Shown one piece after another: positions 18,961-29,116 of a stretch of DNA of 64,000 nt. Position 1 is the first letter of the stretch, and each line of letters opens with the position of its first letter. A program made the translations under genes and the position numbers. Origin of the DNA: Segetibacter koreensis DSM 18137 (GTDB taxonomy: Bacteria; Bacteroidota; Bacteroidia; Chitinophagales; Chitinophagaceae). The notes under the pieces are model-generated. The model was not told where the DNA came from, did not search any database, and saw only the letters and a program-made list of their open reading frames with translations. The DNA lies in NCBI RefSeq assembly GCF_000374045.1, contig NZ_KB893330.1, positions 9,394-73,393 on the forward strand, written 5' to 3'.

Positions 18961-20616
18961 ATGAAAAGATTTATAGCCTACCTCACATTGATTTTAATTT
19001 TCGCCGCCTGTAAAAACAATAAAAATGATAAAGAAACAACAAACGGAACTGATAATGAAAAAACTGAGAACACAAAGAAAATAACAAAAAGAGATTATAG
19101 CATAAATTCCTCAAATTCTTATTCTGATCTTTTTCTTGACAGCACTGACGTAGAAAATTTTATTGCTGAAAAAAAATTAAACGACACCTTAACGAGGCGG
19201 ATAAGAAGTTTTTATAACGCACGTAATTACCAGTATGCCTGGTTTGCAAGCGATGGAGTAACAGAGCAGGGCCGAAGCTTCTGGAATTTGCATCAATACT
19301 ATACGACTTATAATAGCGACACCACTTTAGATGATAAAGCGCTAAAGAAAAAAATGAATGCATTGGTAAGTGTGGACACATTATCGGTAAAAGCTTCTGA
19401 TAAATCAATCGCCAATACTGAAATAACACTTACTGAGCACTTTATTCAATATATATTGGATAATTATAAATCAGGGGAAATAAAGCGCAAAGAACTGGAA
19501 AGGTTTGTTCCTTTTAAAAAAGAAGAAGCGATGTCCCTGGCCGATTCTTTGCTCACAAAAAAGCATAAGGATAACAAATATTATTCTGATGTAAATCCTG
19601 CGTATAAGTTCCTCAAAGACCAGCTACAAAAGTATTTTGACATAGCAAAAAAGGGAGGCTGGCAATCTGTAGACGCGGCTCAAAAGAAGATAAAAAAAGG
19701 CGATTCATCGCTTGCTATTTCAGCAATTAAGAAAAGACTGCAAATGACAGGCGAAATGCCCGCAGGTGATACTACACAAACTTTTGATGATCAGCTCGCA
19801 CGTGCTGTTAAAACGTTTCAGATCAGTCACGGCCTGACGCCTGACGCCATTATAACTCCTTCCCTTATAAAGGAAATGAACGTTCCTGCTCTTAAAAGAG
19901 TTGAGCAGTTATTAATAAATATGGGAAGAATGCGCTGGATGCTTAACCATACAGAAGGAAACTTAATAACGGTCAATCTTCCTGAATTTGTATTGCATGT
20001 TTATGAAGGGAAAAATAAAGTATTTGATATGAATGTAGTGGTAGGAAAAGAAGGACACAATACGACCATCTTTACCGGGAACCTTAACCAGATAGTTTTT
20101 AGTCCCTATTGGAATATACCTTCTAACATAGTTGAAAAGGAAATACTTCCTGCCATGGAAAATGATCCGGACTATTTGTCAAAAAACGAGATGGAAGAAG
20201 TTGGAGAACCGGTTGATGGTATACCTGTTATAAGACAATTGCCTGGGCCAAAAAATTCCCTGGGCAAGGTTAAATTCCTGTTTCCAAACAGCTACGATAT
20301 ATACTTTCATGATACCCCTGCTAAGAGCCTTTTTAATAAAGATAAGAGAGCTTACAGCCATGGTTGCATACGCCTAAGCGATCCGGTAAAAATGGCAAAT
20401 TATCTTCTGCGAAATCAAAAGGAATGGACCCCGGAGAAAATAGAAGAGGCAATGAACAGTGGGGAAGAACAATTTGTAAAGCTTAAAAATCCTATTCCTG
20501 TGCTTATCACTTATTACACTGCATGGGTAGATGAAAAAGGAATGTTGAACTTCAGGGATGACATTTATGGCCATGATGCTAATCTTATTCAAAAAATGTT
20601 TACTAACCCGTTATAA
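18961..20616 (+). CDS. L,D-transpeptidase lipoprotein, YcbB/LdtD-like
   Basis: A peptidoglycan-remodelling enzyme forming 3-3 crosslinks or attaching proteins to the wall. A lipoprotein signal peptide ends at the lipobox IFAAC (Cys17), followed by a low-complexity Lys/Asn/Thr linker. Residues ~255-320 are a peptidoglycan-binding-1-like domain (AVKTFQISHGLTPDAIITP) and ~335-500 the YkuD catalytic domain. The active-site motif SHGCIRLSDP places the nucleophile at Cys469. The domain order (helical N-terminal region, PG-binding, YkuD with an insertion) matches YcbB rather than the small ErfK type. It is expected on the periplasmic face of a membrane. Confidence 0.93.
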   Translation: MKRFIAYLTLILIFAACKNNKNDKETTNGTDNEKTENTKKITKRDYSINSSNSYSDLFLDSTDVENFIAEKKLNDTLTRRIRSFYNARNYQYAWFASDGVTEQGRSFWNLHQYYTTYNSDTTLDDKALKKKMNALVSVDTLSVKASDKSIANTEITLTEHFIQYILDNYKSGEIKRKELERFVPFKKEEAMSLADSLLTKKHKDNKYYSDVNPAYKFLKDQLQKYFDIAKKGGWQSVDAAQKKIKKGDSSLAISAIKKRLQMTGEMPAGDTTQTFDDQLARAVKTFQISHGLTPDAIITPSLIKEMNVPALKRVEQLLINMGRMRWMLNHTEGNLITVNLPEFVLHVYEGKNKVFDMNVVVGKEGHNTTIFTGNLNQIVFSPYWNIPSNIVEKEILPAMENDPDYLSKNEMEEVGEPVDGIPVIRQLPGPKNSLGKVKFLFPNSYDIYFHDTPAKSLFNKDKRAYSHGCIRLSDPVKMANYLLRNQKEWTPEKIEEAMNSGEEQFVKLKNPIPVLITYYTAWVDEKGMLNFRDDIYGHDANLIQKMFTNPL

Positions 20617-20746
20617 TAAATAAAGAAATAATATGGAAAGTAACCATAACGTCAGTAAAATAGCCAGGCATAGAAATAACAAGAAAAAATTTATTTTAAA
20701 ATTGGATGTATACCAACATTAATAGCAATACAAAAGTTTTGTACAA

Positions 20747-20781
20747 AAAAAAGATCCTGCCATTACGGTAGGATCTTTTTT
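20747..20781. terminator. bidirectional hairpin terminator
   Basis: Arms 20747-20761 and 20767-20781 pair with one G-T; A and T runs flank the GC core on both strands. It serves the L,D-transpeptidase and the convergent sucC gene. Confidence 0.88.
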
Positions 20782-20800
20782 ACATCATTCAAGTATATGT

Positions 20801-22012
20801 TTAGGCAACAGCTCTTCTTACTAATTCGGCTGCTTCGCTAAGTTGAATAGCGCTCTGCACTTTCAAGCCACTTTCGTCTATCAGTTTCTTCGCTTCTTCC
20901 GCATTAGTTCCCTGCAAACGGACAATAATAGGAATTTGAATATTTCCTAACTTATTGTATGCTTCTATAACGCCCGCAGCAACACGATCGCAACGAACAA
21001 TTCCTCCAAAAATATTTATAAGAATTGCTTTTACGTTAGGATCTTTCATTATTATTTTAAAACCAGCTTCTACAGTTTGTGCATTTGCTGTGCCACCAAC
21101 ATCAAGAAAGTTAGCAGGTTCTCCCCCACTTAATTTAATCATGTCCATGGTAGCCATTGCAAGGCCGGCGCCATTTACCATACAACCTACATTACCATCT
21201 AATTTTACAAAATTCAAATTATATTGGCCTGCTTCAACTTCTGTAGGATCTTCTTCAAAAACGTCTCTCATTGCAGCCACATCCGGATGACGCATTAAAG
21301 CATTTTCATCAATGTTCATCTTACAATCAACTGCAATAATTTTTTCATCTGCTGTTTTAAACATTGGGTTAATTTCAACCATACTACAATCTAAGCCTAC
21401 ATATGCATTGTACAAATTTGTCACGAACTTCACACAGTTTTTAAAAGCCTCTCCATGCAACCCAAAGTTGAAAGCAATTTTTCTTGCCTGGAAACCAGGA
21501 AGACCGCCTCCAGGAAATACCCATTCTTTAAATATTTTCTCAGGTGTTTTATGCGCCACTTCCTCTATATCCATACCCCCTTCGGTACTGTACATGATAA
21601 CATTCTGACCTTTTGTACGGTCAAGTAAAATACTTAAATAAAACTCCTTTACAGGGTTAGGGCCGGGATAATAAACATCCTGCGCTATCAGCACTTTATT
21701 TACTTTCTTACCTGCAGCACCTGTTTGAATAGTAACGAGTGTACCACCCAAAATATTTTTAGTAATATTAGAAATGTCTTCAAGACTTTTTCCTACAGCA
21801 ACACCCCTTTGTTCTTTACCTTGTATTTTACCTTTACCACGCCCGCCGGCATGTATCTGGGCTTTTACTACAGCAAAGTTATTGCCGGTGTCATTCTTAA
21901 TTTGCCTGTAAGCTTCTTCAGCAGCCATTACGGTATCTACTGCAATGCCTTCCTGTACAGGAACATTATATTTCTTCAGTAATTCCTTAGCCTGGTATTC
22001 ATGCAAATTCAT
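20801..22012 (-). CDS. sucC: succinyl-CoA ligase (ADP-forming) subunit beta
   Basis: Beta subunit of the TCA-cycle succinyl-CoA synthetase, which makes ATP from succinyl-CoA. The N-terminal ATP-grasp domain opens with MNLHEYQAKELLKKYNVP and contains VVKAQIHAGGRGKGK; the CoA-ligase domain carries the subunit-interface sequence LDVGGTANAQTVEAGF and INIFGGIVRCD. The 403-residue length is normal. The alpha-subunit gene sucD is not adjacent, so the two subunits are encoded at separate loci, as happens in various Bacteroidota. Confidence 0.97.
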   Translation of the reverse strand: MNLHEYQAKELLKKYNVPVQEGIAVDTVMAAEEAYRQIKNDTGNNFAVVKAQIHAGGRGKGKIQGKEQRGVAVGKSLEDISNITKNILGGTLVTIQTGAAGKKVNKVLIAQDVYYPGPNPVKEFYLSILLDRTKGQNVIMYSTEGGMDIEEVAHKTPEKIFKEWVFPGGGLPGFQARKIAFNFGLHGEAFKNCVKFVTNLYNAYVGLDCSMVEINPMFKTADEKIIAVDCKMNIDENALMRHPDVAAMRDVFEEDPTEVEAGQYNLNFVKLDGNVGCMVNGAGLAMATMDMIKLSGGEPANFLDVGGTANAQTVEAGFKIIMKDPNVKAILINIFGGIVRCDRVAAGVIEAYNKLGNIQIPIIVRLQGTNAEEAKKLIDESGLKVQSAIQLSEAAELVRRAVA

Positions 22013-22338
22013 AGCTACATTATTTTGAGGCGAAGATAATTGAATTACAAATTGAAGGATGTATTAAAGTGAAATTTTGTTGCAGTCATTTGTTCTTCTA
22101 ATAGCCTTAATCTTGTCTATGTACTATCTTCTACTTTATTAAGTATATGTGGGAAGAACCAAAGATGTTCCGTTAATCGTGATCCACTCGGCAAGTAAAA
22201 TACTATCACTCCTATTTTTTGCCACTCATCCAATTATATAACCGCTCATAACAATACAAGCTACTATATTATACATAGTACCAATCTTTGTGATGTAATC
22301 TTGTATAACTAGTACTGTCAGAAATAAAAAAAACAATC
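22013..22338. other. divergent promoter region between sucC and a TonB receptor
   Basis: These 326 bases hold no gene that I can support. A small inverted repeat, TACTAT (22262-22267) and ATAGTA (22275-22280), lies about 60 bases before the receptor start. No clear Bacteroidota promoter pair (TTTG and TAnnTTTG) was found. Confidence 0.35.
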
Positions 22339-24792
22339 ATGAAAAAAATAATTACACTGTTAAGCGTGGTCTTTACAACAGTGTCATTGCTTGGTTTCTC
22401 GCAACCACATAATGGCAAAATAAATGGAAGCGTTACGGATGGAAATACCAAAATAATTGAATCTGCCACTATTACCTTATTAAGGGTTAAAGACTCTTCA
22501 ATAGCGAAAATCAGTGCATCAGATAAAGTTGGCAATTTTCGTTTTGATAACATAGCAAGCGGAAAATATTTTGTTTCTATTTCGGCTGTCGGGCATGAAA
22601 CAGCTTATTCTGAAGTTGCTGAAATAAATGAAAAAATTAGCTCTGTAACTTTAAAAACAATCCGCCTGGTACCGCAATCAAAATCACTGGGTACAGTTAC
22701 CGTAACAGCTAAAAGACCTCTAATAGAACAAAGGCCCGGGATGACAGTACTAAACGTAGACGCATCGCCAACAAATACAGGTGCAAATGCTTTGGAACTT
22801 TTAGAAAAATCACCGGGAGTGTCTGTTGATAATGATGGAAACATTAGCCTTAAAGGTAAGCAGGGGGTGTTGATACTGATTGATGGTAAGCCTACTTATA
22901 TGAGTCCGACAGACCTTGCTGCATTTCTAAAAAACATGCAAAGCAGTAACCTCGACCAGATTGAAATAATGACAAATCCTCCGGCAAAATATGACGCTTC
23001 GGGCAATTCAGGTATCATTAATATAAAAACAAAAAAAGGGAATATAAAAGGTATGAATGGCACTGCTAACATCGGTTATTCACAATCCGTTTACAGCCGG
23101 TTTAATGGCAGTACCAACATCAACTACCGTAATAATAAGCTTAACTTATTTGGCGGTTATAATGGAGGCACCTATGAAGGTTATAACAATATGACGATAG
23201 ATCGCAAATTTTATAATGATGATAAAACTTTAGCAGGAAGCGGAGACCAATTTTCATACAGGCATTTTAAAGGGAACTATCAAAGTGTAAAAGCGGGAAT
23301 GGACTACTATTTCTCTAAAAAAGACGTTGCAGGTTTTGTAGTCAACGGATATTTTGGTGATAATAAGCAACCTAATAATTCAACAAGTTCGACTGTACGC
23401 GATGCATCAGAAAATATTCTTTACAGGCTTAGATCTACTGCAGCCAATCCTTCTTCATACAACAACGTCTCTGCAAATGGAAATTACAAGCATACTTTCG
23501 ACTCTACCGGCCGTGAAGTAAGCGTAGATGTGGATTATGCATTTTATAACAACAAAACGAATAACATTTTAAATACACAAAGTTTTGACGAAAACGATAT
23601 AAAAGATGGCAATACTATAAGTCTGCTGGGCTCCATTCCCTCAAAAATAAATATTTACAGCGGAAAGCTTGATTATGTACATCCATTTAAAAGTGGAATA
23701 AAACTTGAAACCGGCCTTAAAACAAGTTATGTAGAAACAGACAACCAGGTTACATATCTGAGGAACAATGGTAGCGACTGGAGCCAGGATGACAGAAGTA
23801 ATCATTTTGTATACAAAGAAAATATAAACGCTGCCTATGCAATTTTTTCTAAAAAAATGAAGAAATGGGATTTGACAGCAGGCTTGCGTTTGGAGAATAC
23901 AATTTCCAAAGGACACCAGGTTAAAAATGACTCAACCTTTAATCGCAACTACACTAACCTGTTTCCTAATATAGGTCTTGCCTATAGCGCAAACGATAAA
24001 AACCAGATAAATTTCAGTTACAGTCGTAGGGTTAACAGGCCTGATTATGAAGATCTTAACCCATTTATCTACTTTATAGACTCGCTCACCTATGGCCAGG
24101 GAAATCCGTACCTGCAGCCGCAGTTTACGCACAACTTCGAACTCAGCCACACCTATAATAAATTCCTCACAACCACTATTAACTACACGCAGACCAACGG
24201 TATTATGACGCAGATATTAAAGCAGGATGCACAAAAGAAAACGACTTATCAAACTACGGAAAATCTAAGCAGCATGAAGCAATTTGGTATCGCGGTAACA
24301 GTAAATATGCCTGTAACAAAATGGTGGAATATAAACCTTTACACCAATGTTTTTAATAATCACTACAAAGGTATTTATGGCACTGATCCAATAGATATAC
24401 AATTGACAAGTTTAATGGGCAATATGACAAACAGTTTTACGATGGGCAAAGGCTGGAATGCAGAAGTAAGCGGCTGGTTTCGCAGCAATGGAGCAGAAGG
24501 ACTTTTGATAGCTGAAAAAATGGGTGCATTAAATTCAGCAATATCAAAACAAGTACTGAAGAAAAAAGGCACAATTAAAATGGGCGTAAGCGATATCTTC
24601 AATACCCAGCAGTTTCACGGTTATGCAAAATATAGTGTTGTAGATGTAAAAGTAGCTGGATACAGAACCAGCCGTCAGTTGAACATTAACTTCATATATC
24701 GATTTGGTAAGACAAATATTCCATCAGAGCGCAGGAAAACCGGCGGTGCTAATGATGAGCAAAACAGGGTTAAAAGTGGTGGAGGAAATTAA
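22339..24792 (+). CDS. TonB-dependent receptor family protein (OMP beta-barrel family)
   Basis: An outer-membrane receptor-like barrel. The signal peptide ends near ...SLLGFSQ. A carboxypeptidase regulatory-like domain occupies about residues 28-110 (GSVTDGNTKIIESATITLL), the plug about 115-230 (LLEKSPGVSVDNDGNISLKG, IEIMTNPPAKYDASGNSGII), and the remainder is a barrel of the OMP_b-brl_3 type. The C-terminus is charged and Gly/Asn-rich rather than ending in an aromatic residue. No TonB-box periplasmic partner or substrate enzyme adjoins; substrate unknown. The single-gene unit ends in a 15-bp perfect hairpin. Confidence 0.9.
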   Translation: MKKIITLLSVVFTTVSLLGFSQPHNGKINGSVTDGNTKIIESATITLLRVKDSSIAKISASDKVGNFRFDNIASGKYFVSISAVGHETAYSEVAEINEKISSVTLKTIRLVPQSKSLGTVTVTAKRPLIEQRPGMTVLNVDASPTNTGANALELLEKSPGVSVDNDGNISLKGKQGVLILIDGKPTYMSPTDLAAFLKNMQSSNLDQIEIMTNPPAKYDASGNSGIINIKTKKGNIKGMNGTANIGYSQSVYSRFNGSTNINYRNNKLNLFGGYNGGTYEGYNNMTIDRKFYNDDKTLAGSGDQFSYRHFKGNYQSVKAGMDYYFSKKDVAGFVVNGYFGDNKQPNNSTSSTVRDASENILYRLRSTAANPSSYNNVSANGNYKHTFDSTGREVSVDVDYAFYNNKTNNILNTQSFDENDIKDGNTISLLGSIPSKINIYSGKLDYVHPFKSGIKLETGLKTSYVETDNQVTYLRNNGSDWSQDDRSNHFVYKENINAAYAIFSKKMKKWDLTAGLRLENTISKGHQVKNDSTFNRNYTNLFPNIGLAYSANDKNQINFSYSRRVNRPDYEDLNPFIYFIDSLTYGQGNPYLQPQFTHNFELSHTYNKFLTTTINYTQTNGIMTQILKQDAQKKTTYQTTENLSSMKQFGIAVTVNMPVTKWWNINLYTNVFNNHYKGIYGTDPIDIQLTSLMGNMTNSFTMGKGWNAEVSGWFRSNGAEGLLIAEKMGALNSAISKQVLKKKGTIKMGVSDIFNTQQFHGYAKYSVVDVKVAGYRTSRQLNINFIYRFGKTNIPSERRKTGGANDEQNRVKSGGGN

Positions 24793-24829
24793 TTGTACCA
24801 AGGTTAACTTTTTCAGAGATAAGACCTCA

Positions 24830-24865
24830 AATAATTAAGTCCCAATGACGTGGGACTTAATTATT
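24830..24865. terminator. bidirectional hairpin terminator
   Basis: A perfect 15-bp inverted repeat (24830-24844 with 24851-24865) around a 6-base loop separates the convergent receptor and GH95 genes. Confidence 0.9.
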
Positions 24866-24904
24866 AATGAAAAATACAACCAGTATTAAATTTTATAACT
24901 CATA

Positions 24905-27376
24905 TCATAATGGAACAAGTGTATAAGCTTTTCCTTTTTGAGCTATAAAAGATAATACGTAACCAATATTCATTTTTTGTGTCTTTGCAATTACTCCTTC
25001 TATTTTTACTGGTTGCGAAGTTCTTAGTTTACAAGGCCCACCAACACCTGCTTTGATAGTCGCTGTAGTCAACTGCTTACTTTTCCAATCTATGTCTATT
25101 TCAAAACCACCTCTTGCTTTTAAACCCTTTACCTGTCCTTCCTCCCATGCGTCAGGAAGCGCAGGAAGCAAGTGCAGTTCACCTAAATGACTTTGAAGTA
25201 GCATTTCACTCATGCCAGCCGTTCCACCAAAATTTCCATCTATTTGAAAAGGCGGATGAGCGTCAAAAAAATTAGGATAAGTTCCCCCGCCCCCGGAGTA
25301 ATTGGTTCCTTCCTGACCTGTAGCGTGTAGTAAGTCCCTCACCAATAAATAAGCGTGATTACCATCAAGCAGCCTTGCCCAAAAATTAATTTTCCAGGCC
25401 TTACTCCAGCCTGTTCCCTCATCGCCTCTTATTTCCAATGTTTTTTTCGCTGCTGCAGCAAACTCAGGCGTAGCAATTGGTGAAATCTGCCTACCTGGAT
25501 GCAGCCCAAACAAATGCGAGACGTGTCTATGGTGCACCTCCACGTCTTCCCAGTCTTTATCCCATTCCTGCAGGTTGCCCTTGTGACCAATATGCATGGG
25601 ATATAATTTCTTTTTCTTTGCAATCAACAGGGTACGAAAATCACTATCAAAACCCAATTCTTTTGAAGCGTCAATCAGGTTTGTAAATAAATCCCAAACA
25701 ATAGACATGTCCATGGTGGTGGCAACAGACACTTCAGAAACTTTACCTTTGGCATAACTGAAAACATTTTCAGGAGAAACAGATGGGGCTACTACAAGGT
25801 ACCCATCTTTATCTTCTACAAGCCAGCTTAAACAAAAGGTCGCTGCTCCTTTCATTAATGGATAAGCAGTGTCTTTTAGAAATTTTTTATCACCTGTAAA
25901 GCGGTAATGTTCCCATAAATGCTGGCATAACCAGTTGCCACCCTGCGCCCAGTTAGCCCACTTAGGGTCTCCGGTTTTTTGTCCCACAGGATTTGACAGA
26001 GCCCATATATCTGTATTATGATGTGCTACCCACCCCGGCAAATTATAAAATTGTTTTGCTGTTACTTTGCCCGTAATCGAAAGTTCTTTTATCAAATCAA
26101 AAAGCGGCATATGCATTTCTGACAAATTCGTTACTTCTGCAGGCCAGTAATTCATCTGGGTATTGATATTAATAGTAAAATTGGAACTCCATGGCGGCCT
26201 TAATTCCTTATTCCATATTCCCTGCAGATTTGCAGCTGTGCCACCCGGTCTTGAACATGAAATAAGCAGGTACCGGCCATACTGAAAATACATCGTTTCT
26301 ATGCCCGGATCATAAGCTCCTTTTGTGTATGACTGAAGGCGTTCATCAGATGGTAAGGAGGCATTTTTATTCTCTGTAGTATCTTTTAAAGTAAAAGAGA
26401 ACCGTTTAAAATATTTGTGATAATCAGATAAGTGGTTTTTTAATAATTGCTGATATGATTTATGCACTGCTTTTTCCAGGTATTGCTGAGCCAGCTTATT
26501 CTCATCTTTTCCGTCTTTATCAGGGCATTTATCAAACCCGTTGAAACTGGTAGCTGCTGATAAAAATAAAATAGCTTCAGATGCGTTGCCGATGTGTATG
26601 CCTGCAGTATCAGCCTTAACAGTCCCATCTTTTGTAACAGCTTTTATTCGTAATTGAAACCGCATTCCATTACATCCCGTTGTATCTTCATATGCAACAG
26701 GATCTTTGTCAGTGTTATGATAACTCGGATCTACATGAACAGGGGCTTTTCCCTTCATTATCAGTTCATCGTTACCTGATGCAACAAGTTGATAAAGCAA
26801 CAGGCTTTTTGTACTTACTGAGAAATTTAATTGATTAGGCTTGCCGGAGGTTAAACGAATAACAATTACCTGGTCAGGTGCGGAGGAAAATATTTCACGT
26901 GTAAACTCAGTTCCGTCAATGGTAAACTTGGTTGTAGAAATTGCATCCTCTATGTTTAAATCGCGATAGTAAGATGAAGGAGTCGTGTCTTTAAAATTTT
27001 GTTTAATTAAAAGATCTCCCAACGGCATATAGGACTCAGTAAAAACACCTTGCATTTTTTTTGCTAATGCAATGGCGGTTTCGTAATCTTCGTCTTTCAT
27101 TAATGCCTTTCTAATTAGTGGCAAGTATTTAGGTGCATCAGGATTTACATTTGTTTTTACCGGCCCACCAGACCATAAAGTACTTTCATTTAACTGTATT
27201 AATTCTTCGCTTACTTTACCAAATACCATAGCACCTAACCTTCCATTTCCAATAGGCAAGGCTTCCGTCCATACAGCGGCCGGCTTTTTATACCAAAGCT
27301 TAAGATTTTGCTGGGCCAGTAGTTGAGAAAAAATTAGCATGATGCTAAAAAAGACAAATAATAATTTTTTAGTCAT
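24905..27376 (-). CDS. glycoside hydrolase family 95 (alpha-L-fucosidase/galactosidase type)
   Basis: A secreted or periplasmic inverting glycosidase acting on terminal alpha-1,2-fucose or alpha-L-galactose. A signal peptide ends at ...SQLLAQQ. The N-terminal beta-sandwich begins [20 protein letters not shown] and includes [10 protein letters not shown], which are GH95 hallmarks. In the (alpha/alpha)6 domain, the catalytic asparagines lie in [13 protein letters not shown], the general-acid Glu in SVSPENVF and the Asp in [12 protein letters not shown]; all are intact. The length of 823 residues is typical. It is divergent from an SGNH esterase gene, which could act on the same acetylated glycans (inference). 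Confidence 0.94.
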   Translation of the reverse strand: MTKKLLFVFFSIMLIFSQLLAQQNLKLWYKKPAAVWTEALPIGNGRLGAMVFGKVSEELIQLNESTLWSGGPVKTNVNPDAPKYLPLIRKALMKDEDYETAIALAKKMQGVFTESYMPLGDLLIKQNFKDTTPSSYYRDLNIEDAISTTKFTIDGTEFTREIFSSAPDQVIVIRLTSGKPNQLNFSVSTKSLLLYQLVASGNDELIMKGKAPVHVDPSYHNTDKDPVAYEDTTGCNGMRFQLRIKAVTKDGTVKADTAGIHIGNASEAILFLSAATSFNGFDKCPDKDGKDENKLAQQYLEKAVHKSYQQLLKNHLSDYHKYFKRFSFTLKDTTENKNASLPSDERLQSYTKGAYDPGIETMYFQYGRYLLISCSRPGGTAANLQGIWNKELRPPWSSNFTININTQMNYWPAEVTNLSEMHMPLFDLIKELSITGKVTAKQFYNLPGWVAHHNTDIWALSNPVGQKTGDPKWANWAQGGNWLCQHLWEHYRFTGDKKFLKDTAYPLMKGAATFCLSWLVEDKDGYLVVAPSVSPENVFSYAKGKVSEVSVATTMDMSIVWDLFTNLIDASKELGFDSDFRTLLIAKKKKLYPMHIGHKGNLQEWDKDWEDVEVHHRHVSHLFGLHPGRQISPIATPEFAAAAKKTLEIRGDEGTGWSKAWKINFWARLLDGNHAYLLVRDLLHATGQEGTNYSGGGGTYPNFFDAHPPFQIDGNFGGTAGMSEMLLQSHLGELHLLPALPDAWEEGQVKGLKARGGFEIDIDWKSKQLTTATIKAGVGGPCKLRTSQPVKIEGVIAKTQKMNIGYVLSFIAQKGKAYTLVPL

Positions 27377-27512
27377 AATCGTTAGTGCACTTTGGTTAAC
27401 CGTTGTTATTAGAAATTATTTGAAAACATATGGATTGCAAATAGAAATCATTTAAGGCAAAAATGCTGAATTTTTCTTACAGCCAACTTCACTTTTCCTT
27501 CTTGTCAAGTCG

Positions 27513-27533
27513 AACTTTTCATAATTAAAAGTT
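27513..27533. promoter_or_regulatory. inverted repeat in the divergent GH95/SGNH promoter region
   Basis: AACTTTT (27513-27519) and AAAAGTT (27527-27533) form a perfect 7-bp inverted repeat with a 7-base spacer, 18 bases before the SGNH start. It could be an operator for either gene; no cognate regulator is adjacent. Confidence 0.3.
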
Positions 27534-27550
27534 TTCGTTTATTTTCAATT

Positions 27551-28498
27551 ATGAATACGTTTACCCGTACTGCTTTCTTCCTTATCTTACTTTGTTTTCA
27601 ATGGGCCAATGCATGTTACTCCCAAGCTCTTTCTGCGAAAGTGAAACGAATAGTTTTTCTTGGCAACAGTATAACCTACGCCGGTAATTATATTAATGAC
27701 ATTGAAGCTTATTTTATTTCACATTTTCCCGAAAAGCATTTAGAATTTATTAATGTAGGCTTACCTAGCGAAACGGTTTCGGGCTTATCAGAGGTGGGGC
27801 ATGCCGGGGGTAAATTTCCAAGACCTGATCTTCATGAACGATTGGAGCGGGTTCTTGCTCAGACAAAGCCAGATCTTGTATTTACCTGTTATGGAATGAA
27901 TGACGGAATTTATATGCCTTTTGATAATAGCCGTTTTACGAAATTTAAAGAAGGAATCAACTGGATGCATACTATGATTGTGAAGAGCGGCGCGAGGTGT
28001 ATACATCTTACCCCACCTGTATACGACGAGTTTAAAGGTAAGAGTATTGGTTACGCTGAAGTTTTAGACCAGTATTCAAATTGGTTATTAAGCTTACGCT
28101 CCGAAAAAAAATGGGAAGTAATAGATATTCATTACCCTATGAAAAAATATCTTGAAGCACATAGAAAAGTTGATTCAATATTTAATCTAAAAGGTTTTGC
28201 GTTGGCAGATGATGGCGTACATCCAGGCGAAACAGGACACTGGATCATGGCACGGAAAATTCTGGCATATCTAGGCTGTAAAGGTGCTGTTGCTTCTCCC
28301 GGTATATCTGAAAGTCTTGCCGCAGATGCTAACGGCATACAAATTTTAAAGCTGGTTGAACAGAGACAGTTGATGATGAAACATGCATGGCTTACAGCTA
28401 CTAAATATATACGTCCCGACATTCCTGAGGGATTGCCACTTAAGGAGGCACTGGAAAAATACGTTGAAATAGAGCATGAAATACTTGCTTTACAATAA
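27551..28498 (+). CDS. SGNH/GDSL-family hydrolase (exported)
   Basis: A probable exported esterase or lipase-like deacylase. A signal peptide covers about residues 1-25 (ends ANACYSQA). Block I is FLGNSIT with Ser40 as nucleophile, block III is CYGMNDG, and block V is DDGVHPGETGH with the Asp-His pair, so the SGNH catalytic set appears complete. The first block reads GNS rather than GDS, which is common in carbohydrate-esterase-like members. It is divergent from GH95, which makes deacetylation of a fucosylated glycan a reasonable guess but not established. Confidence 0.87.
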   Translation: MNTFTRTAFFLILLCFQWANACYSQALSAKVKRIVFLGNSITYAGNYINDIEAYFISHFPEKHLEFINVGLPSETVSGLSEVGHAGGKFPRPDLHERLERVLAQTKPDLVFTCYGMNDGIYMPFDNSRFTKFKEGINWMHTMIVKSGARCIHLTPPVYDEFKGKSIGYAEVLDQYSNWLLSLRSEKKWEVIDIHYPMKKYLEAHRKVDSIFNLKGFALADDGVHPGETGHWIMARKILAYLGCKGAVASPGISESLAADANGIQILKLVEQRQLMMKHAWLTATKYIRPDIPEGLPLKEALEKYVEIEHEILALQ

Positions 28499-28655
28499 AC
28501 AGAGAACTTATAAAGATAAGATATTAATTAAGTAACCGACAGGTAAATAATTGATTGCCACAGCAAGAAACTAATAGAATAAAATTTGTATCTATTGTTT
28601 GTGAAGCAAAACCTATTTTCCTTATTTTTATAAATAATTTATAATCAATCAAGTT

Positions 28656-29114
28656 ATGGCGATTTATAAGCTTCATATTAACGGCAAAGAGCAGGAAGCA
28701 GATGTAGCTCCGGATACTCCTTTGTTGTGGGTCCTGCGGGATCACCTGGGTTTGGTAGGAACCAAGTTTGGATGCGGAATAGCGCAATGCGGAGCATGTA
28801 CTGTTCACTTTGATGGTGTTGCTGTAAGGTCTTGCATGTTACCTGTATCTTCTGTAGGTTCTTCCAAAATTACGACTATAGAGGGGTTGTCTGAAAATGG
28901 AGATCATCCTTTACAAGTAGCATGGAATGAAGTAGATGTACCTCAATGTGGTTATTGCCAGGCTGGGCAGATTATGACAGCTGCTGCACTTTTGAAGCAG
29001 AATCCGAACCCTACCTATGAACAAATAGATGGAACAATGCATGGTAATATATGCCGTTGCGGAGCATATCACCGTATTCGTGAAGCAATAAAATTAGCCA
29101 GTACTAAAATTTGA
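28656..29114 (+). CDS. (2Fe-2S)-binding subunit of a molybdenum hydroxylase (IorA-like)
   Basis: The small electron-transfer subunit of a xanthine-dehydrogenase-family enzyme, like isoquinoline 1-oxidoreductase alpha. It holds the plant-type ferredoxin cluster cysteines in [15 protein letters not shown] plus RSC, and the second cluster in [11 protein letters not shown] and [12 protein letters not shown]. The 152-residue length is typical. Its stop lies two bases before the start of the large subunit gene, so the two are surely co-transcribed. It should pass electrons from the Mo cofactor to an unknown acceptor, probably a cytochrome. Confidence 0.95.
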   Translation: MAIYKLHINGKEQEADVAPDTPLLWVLRDHLGLVGTKFGCGIAQCGACTVHFDGVAVRSCMLPVSSVGSSKITTIEGLSENGDHPLQVAWNEVDVPQCGYCQAGQIMTAAALLKQNPNPTYEQIDGTMHGNICRCGAYHRIREAIKLASTKI

Positions 29115-29116
29115 TT

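Noticed and set aside
10276-24792. The two TonB receptors as parts of SusC/SusD polysaccharide loci
   Set aside because: Neither has a SusD-like lipoprotein gene beside it, and the receptor domain styles are Oar-like and OMP_b-brl_3-like rather than SusC.
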